Source: Pseudoalteromonas sp. CO133X
Lineage (GTDB): Bacteria > Pseudomonadota > Gammaproteobacteria > Enterobacterales > Alteromonadaceae
Direction: 5' to 3'
NCBI GenBank assembly: GCA_004208945.1
Contig: SGPE01000029.1
Location: forward strand, 62,001-126,000
Length of the DNA stretch: 64,000 bases
This document shows positions 62,701 through 64,000 of this stretch, piece by piece (position 1 is the first letter of the stretch; each line of letters begins with the position of its first letter). The position numbers were made by a program, and so were the translations under genes. Under the pieces are notes generated by a model. It was given only the letters and a program-made list of their open reading frames with translations. It was not told the origin of the DNA and searched no databases.

Positions 62701-63661
62701 AATTTTTAGGCTCTGTTGATTCACAATTCGGCCCCTTTACAATTGTAAAACACTTCCCTGCAAAACGAACTTTACCTCGTTTACGTTCAATCAAAACATC
62801 AGCAGAGAGTGTATTATTGAAAGATTCCATAAATTGTTTTCGCGCACGGTGGATCTGAATATTGACATGGCATTCATTAATACCAAGATCGCGTGCTAAT
62901 TTCTTAACTGGTACCCAGCCCTGTACATCTTTCTCAAATTTATTTTCAATATCGGCCAGTTTATTGCGAGCCAGCAGCACGGTGAGATAGTGATGAGAGC
63001 GAACATCTAGGTCAAGTAATGTGTTGTGTTGTCTTATTTTGAGTTCAGTTTGCTCTTCATCTAGGCTCAAGTTGAATATAAATTGAAGGTCATTAATAGG
63101 TGTTGGGCTTAAATTCAGAGTATTTTCTTGTGATGTCATTTCAGCTTGAAAAAACTGCCACAGCTGCTCTCCTATTGTTATTTGATGACCATCTTCTAAA
63201 GTAACTAATTGGTGAGTTTCAGTATTTTCATAGCACCAAGAGAGCCTATCAGGATCGTAAAAAATAACGGCTGTTGGGTGTTGGCTATCAGGTAAAAAAT
63301 GATAACGTTCGAGCAAAATACAATGTGTGTTTGTGCCATTGATAGGTAGTAAAAGATCTCTGGGCGGATCGATAGAAGTTAATTGGTAATCTAAGTTATT
63401 TATTTCTGAAAAGCTTAGACGATCATTTAAGGCTAATGGGGAGTTGATTTGTTTATCAAGCCGTTTCCCGTTTAGCCAAATACCATTTTTGCTTAGATCA
63501 CGAATATACCAGTGTGGCTCGACCCATTCTATTACAGCATGAATACGTGTCACTTCTGGGTAGTTTAATAGTGTGTCAACAGAGTGGGCTAGCCGACCAA
63601 AGCGATGAAAGTCGCGCAGATAAAAGCTCACATCTGAGTTTAAACTAGCCAGTATAGCCAT
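62699..63661 (-). CDS. FHA-domain protein with C-terminal HTH-like region
   Basis: 320 aa. N-terminal FHA domain (about 20-100): FGRLAHSVDTL, VTRIHAVIEW, YIRDLSKNGIWLNGKRL keep the phosphothreonine-binding Arg, Ser/Thr, His and Asn pattern. The C-terminal 110 residues (VPVKKLARDLGINECHVNIQIHRARKQF) look like a winged-helix DNA-binding unit. Divergent from a Ser/Thr kinase gene 120 bases away, so it is probably the kinase's phospho-dependent transcription factor. Confidence 0.8.
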   Translation of the reverse strand: MAILASLNSDVSFYLRDFHRFGRLAHSVDTLLNYPEVTRIHAVIEWVEPHWYIRDLSKNGIWLNGKRLDKQINSPLALNDRLSFSEINNLDYQLTSIDPPRDLLLPINGTNTHCILLERYHFLPDSQHPTAVIFYDPDRLSWCYENTETHQLVTLEDGHQITIGEQLWQFFQAEMTSQENTLNLSPTPINDLQFIFNLSLDEEQTELKIRQHNTLLDLDVRSHHYLTVLLARNKLADIENKFEKDVQGWVPVKKLARDLGINECHVNIQIHRARKQFMESFNNTLSADVLIERKRGKVRFAGKCFTIVKGPNCESTEPKN

Positions 63662-63781
63662 ATAGCTCTCTTTTAGTCCTTGAATAGAAATATAACTCTA
63701 TCATAGTGTGTACATTAATTTTGCATTTAATTAACATTGAATACTAAACTAATTATTTATATGTGATGGATCGAGTAGTTT

Positions 63782-64000
63782 GTGTTAGAGGATTACTATA
63801 AAAATATACAAGTATTGGCGCAAGGAGGGATGAGTACGATATACCTTGCAACGGATCGAGAGCTGAATAGGCAAGTCGTACTCAAAGTCATGAAATTAGC
63901 TGAAGACAATACTGAGCGAGCCATCAGTGAAGCAAAATTAATAGCGAGTTTTAATCACCCAAATATAGTGCAGCTTTATAAAATCATTCATCGAGACCAA
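63782..64000 (+). CDS. Ser/Thr protein kinase, N-terminal part (runs off the window)
   Basis: 73 codons visible. The glycine-rich loop reads LAQGGMSTIYLATD, the ATP-anchoring lysine is Lys35 in VVLKVMK, the alpha-C Glu50 in ISEAKLI, and FNHPNIVQLYKII follows. These are Hanks-type (eukaryotic-like) kinase subdomains I-III. The start is a GTG at 63782; an in-frame stop at 63776 rules out anything upstream. Divergent from the FHA gene. The C-terminal domains cannot be seen. Confidence 0.88.
   Translation, partial: MLEDYYKNIQVLAQGGMSTIYLATDRELNRQVVLKVMKLAEDNTERAISEAKLIASFNHPNIVQLYKIIHRDQ

Overview
The window looks like chromosomal DNA of a marine gammaproteobacterium of the order Alteromonadales, most likely Pseudoalteromonas or a close relative. 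This is inferred from the AT-leaning base composition, the gene content (MotX beside PurA, an AST arginine cluster, FxsA-GroES-GroEL, an nnr...tsaE-amiB-mutL-miaA-hfq-hflXKC series) and the protein signatures; no database search was possible. Most of the window is ordinary core genome. The accessory or unusual parts are a lysine-riboswitch operon (1.4-5.7 kb), a bacteriophytochrome locus (25.1-29.6 kb), a MITE-like repeat (47.5-47.7 kb), a structured leader before proBA (50.8-51.15 kb) and a RhiA / kinase / FHA island (59.2-64.0 kb).

Layout. 0-6 kb: outer-membrane phospholipase A, then a four-gene leftward operon (dapA, dapD, a LysA-like decarboxylase, an M14 AstE/aspartoacylase-like hydrolase) preceded by a clear lysine riboswitch. 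5.9-9.4 kb: a 3-methyladenine-glycosylase-like protein, SelO and an OmpA-like porin. 9.7-15.6 kb: acnB, a 2-oxoglutarate dioxygenase paired with a cysteine-desulfurase-like PLP enzyme, a second 2OG oxygenase and a thioesterase. 15.6-22.1 kb: pabA, an HDOD protein, the astC-astA-astD arginine catabolic genes and a DUF3802-type protein. 22.1-25.1 kb: OsmC-like, speD, nnr. 25.1-29.5 kb: CheY-like regulator, HTH/S24 regulator, bacteriophytochrome kinase and heme oxygenase, which together can make the biliverdin chromophore, sense red light and pass on a phosphoryl signal. 29.7-34.7 kb: groEL, groES, fxsA, cutA, dsbD. 35.0-37.3 kb: aroQ-accB-accC. 37.4-45.9 kb: tsaE-amiB-mutL-miaA-hfq-hflX-hflK-hflC. 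46.1-50.3 kb: purA, the MITE, motX and a CPA-type antiporter. 51.2-57.1 kb: proBA, a solitary tRNA-Ala(UGC), a lipoprotein, a YbaK/ProX-type deacylase, an MFS carrier, a DUF2058 protein and a small cytochrome c. 57.2-59.2 kb: a class II aldolase plus enolase-superfamily pair.

The last 5 kb are the most unusual. A leftward operon encodes two RhiA-like paralogues flanking a predicted jelly-roll-like protein and a 78-residue protein. Facing it across an intergenic region with a perfect 9-9-9 dyad is a small secreted six-cysteine protein with an H-I-x-x-R-H motif that resembles BECR-fold RNase toxins, followed by a small acidic cytoplasmic protein that could be its partner. Next come an FHA-domain protein with a helix-turn-helix-like C-terminus and a divergent Ser/Thr kinase that runs off the window. 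The layout suggests a kinase/FHA-controlled effector locus; the functions of the small proteins are inference.
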